Of a stretch of 64,000 bases of DNA, positions 63,328-64,000 are shown piece after piece. Position 1 is the stretch's first letter, and every line of letters begins with the position of its first letter. The position numbers and the translations under genes were made by a program. The notes under the pieces were generated by a model. That model did not search any database. It was not told the origin of the DNA and worked only from the letters and a program-made list of their open reading frames with translations. The stretch lies in the NCBI RefSeq assembly GCF_002075885.1, contig NZ_MDET01000001.1:1-64000 (forward strand). Reading direction: 5' to 3'. The stretch comes from Manganibacter manganicus (GTDB lineage Bacteria; Pseudomonadota; Alphaproteobacteria; Rhizobiales; Rhizobiaceae).

Positions 63328-64000
63328 GTCGACCTTTCGCGTGGCAGATGGCCGCTGCACTTGTGCTTGTGCTTGGCGGAATGGCATTGGAGACAATGCA
63401 GGGGGGAACTGCCGCCAATATCTGGCCGGCGCTCGGCCTCGTACTGGTGGCGGCGATTGCCGGAAGCCTGTTCGCGACGGCTCCGCTTATCGAGGCCGGC
63501 ATCGCCTTTATCGGCGCGCATGGTGCCGCCTGGCTGCTCATTTCGGGTATTGCCGGCCATGAGGGCAATGCCGGGCCGTCCTTCTATCTTGCGCTGGTGG
63601 GCGCTTGGCTGCTTGCCTGGCGCTGTGTAACCGCGCTTTCGGCCATCAAACCGGCCTCGCGGCAGGCGGCGGCCGCGCTTGGCCTGATCATTCCCGTCAT
63701 CTTCGGTGTCTGGATTCTCATTCTGTGGGAAGCGATCGTTCGCGGCGCCGGCATTCCGTTCCTGCTTTTGCCGGCACCGAGCGCCATCGGCGCGCGTATC
63801 GTCAGTTCGGCTTCGATCCTGGCAGCCGACGTTAACCAGACCGTCTTCAAGGCGGTGCTGGCCGGCTATGCGATCGGCTGCATTTCCGGCTTTGCGGCGG
63901 CCGTTGCGGCCGACCGTTTCATATTCCTGCGGCGCGGCCTTCTGCCCATCGGCAATATGGCGGCGGCGCTGCCGATCATCGGCGTGGCGCCGATCATGGT
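63324..64000 (+). CDS. NMT1-class ABC permease (second), 3' truncated by the window edge
   Basis: The frame is open from ATG 63324 to the last base (about 225 codons). The N-terminal third is an extra block of about four short membrane helices, common in paired permeases of this class; then LIIPVIFGVWILILWEAI and LLPAPSAIGARIV begin the BPD domain, and AALPIIGVAPIM is the conserved pore segment. The two permeases should form a heterodimeric channel for the operon's importer. Confidence 0.8.
   Translation, partial: MSRPFAWQMAAALVLVLGGMALETMQGGTAANIWPALGLVLVAAIAGSLFATAPLIEAGIAFIGAHGAAWLLISGIAGHEGNAGPSFYLALVGAWLLAWRCVTALSAIKPASRQAAAALGLIIPVIFGVWILILWEAIVRGAGIPFLLLPAPSAIGARIVSSASILAADVNQTVFKAVLAGYAIGCISGFAAAVAADRFIFLRRGLLPIGNMAAALPIIGVAPIM

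Noticed and set aside
1..64000. CRISPR array, tRNA or rRNA genes, integrase or transposase
   Set aside because: No regularly spaced repeats, no recognisable structural RNA and no transposase or integrase-like proteins were found by reading; a tRNAscan or HMM run was not possible.

Overview
The window reads as a GC-rich chromosome or large replicon of an alphaproteobacterium of the order Hyphomicrobiales (Rhizobiales), most like Mesorhizobium, Aminobacter, Phyllobacterium or Brucella/Ochrobactrum relatives. This rests on the rhizobial-type pdhC end, TamA/TamB, PBP1C with an alpha-2-macroglobulin, many ABC importers, Rrf2 and SorC regulators, and short palindromic intergenic repeats of a style common in that order. 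No rRNA, tRNA, CRISPR array, prophage or insertion sequence was recognised. Genus-level placement is inference.

Layout. (1) 1-1209: 3' end of a pyruvate dehydrogenase E2 gene and a small unknown gene. (2) 1218-8101: a SorC-type regulator diverging from a tightly packed operon for an AfuA/FbpA-class ABC importer, a beta-CASP-like metallo-beta-lactamase hydrolase and a SurE nucleotidase; a HAD phosphatase converges on it. (3) 8846-15160: a complete glucitol-type PTS (GutM, IIC, IIBC, IIA and a fused HPr-EI protein), flanked on both sides by opposite-strand genes of unknown function. (4) 15310-23074: a second SorC regulator, an opine/polar-amino-acid class ABC importer, a beta-hydroxyacid dehydrogenase, a FadR-type regulator and a phosphonate monoester hydrolase-like enzyme. 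(5) 23098-27592: sulfate importer with a neighbouring Rrf2 regulator. (6) 27895-41921: PBP1C and alpha-2-macroglobulin on the minus strand, then divergent tamA-tamB. (7) 42222-49105: peptide-class ABC importer whose double ATPase carries an unusual C-terminal helix-hairpin-helix domain. (8) 49142-51392: lytic transglycosylase-like lipoprotein, VapBC pair, double glyoxalase-fold protein. (9) 51629-64000: pyrimidine reductive degradation, with preTA, rutR, beta-alanine aminotransferase, carbamoylase, dihydropyrimidinase and an NMT1-class ABC importer, interrupted by an Rrf2/AhpD-like/DoxX/EthD group.

How the genes may work together. Region 9 can be read as a pathway: PreTA reduces uracil or thymine, dihydropyrimidinase opens the ring, the carbamoylase releases beta-alanine (or beta-aminoisobutyrate), and the aminotransferase deaminates it. 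RutR-like boxes sit before preT and before the aminotransferase gene. Regions 2-4 share a theme of phosphorylated organic compounds: an importer of the class that takes up sugar phosphates or phosphonates, a phosphodiesterase-like fold, a 5'/3' nucleotidase, a HAD phosphatase, a phosphorylating PTS and a phosphonate/phosphodiester hydrolase. Region 2 is the best candidate for an undescribed system, possibly uptake and stepwise dephosphorylation of a nucleotide-like or phosphodiester compound. That reading is inference from domains and gene order only.
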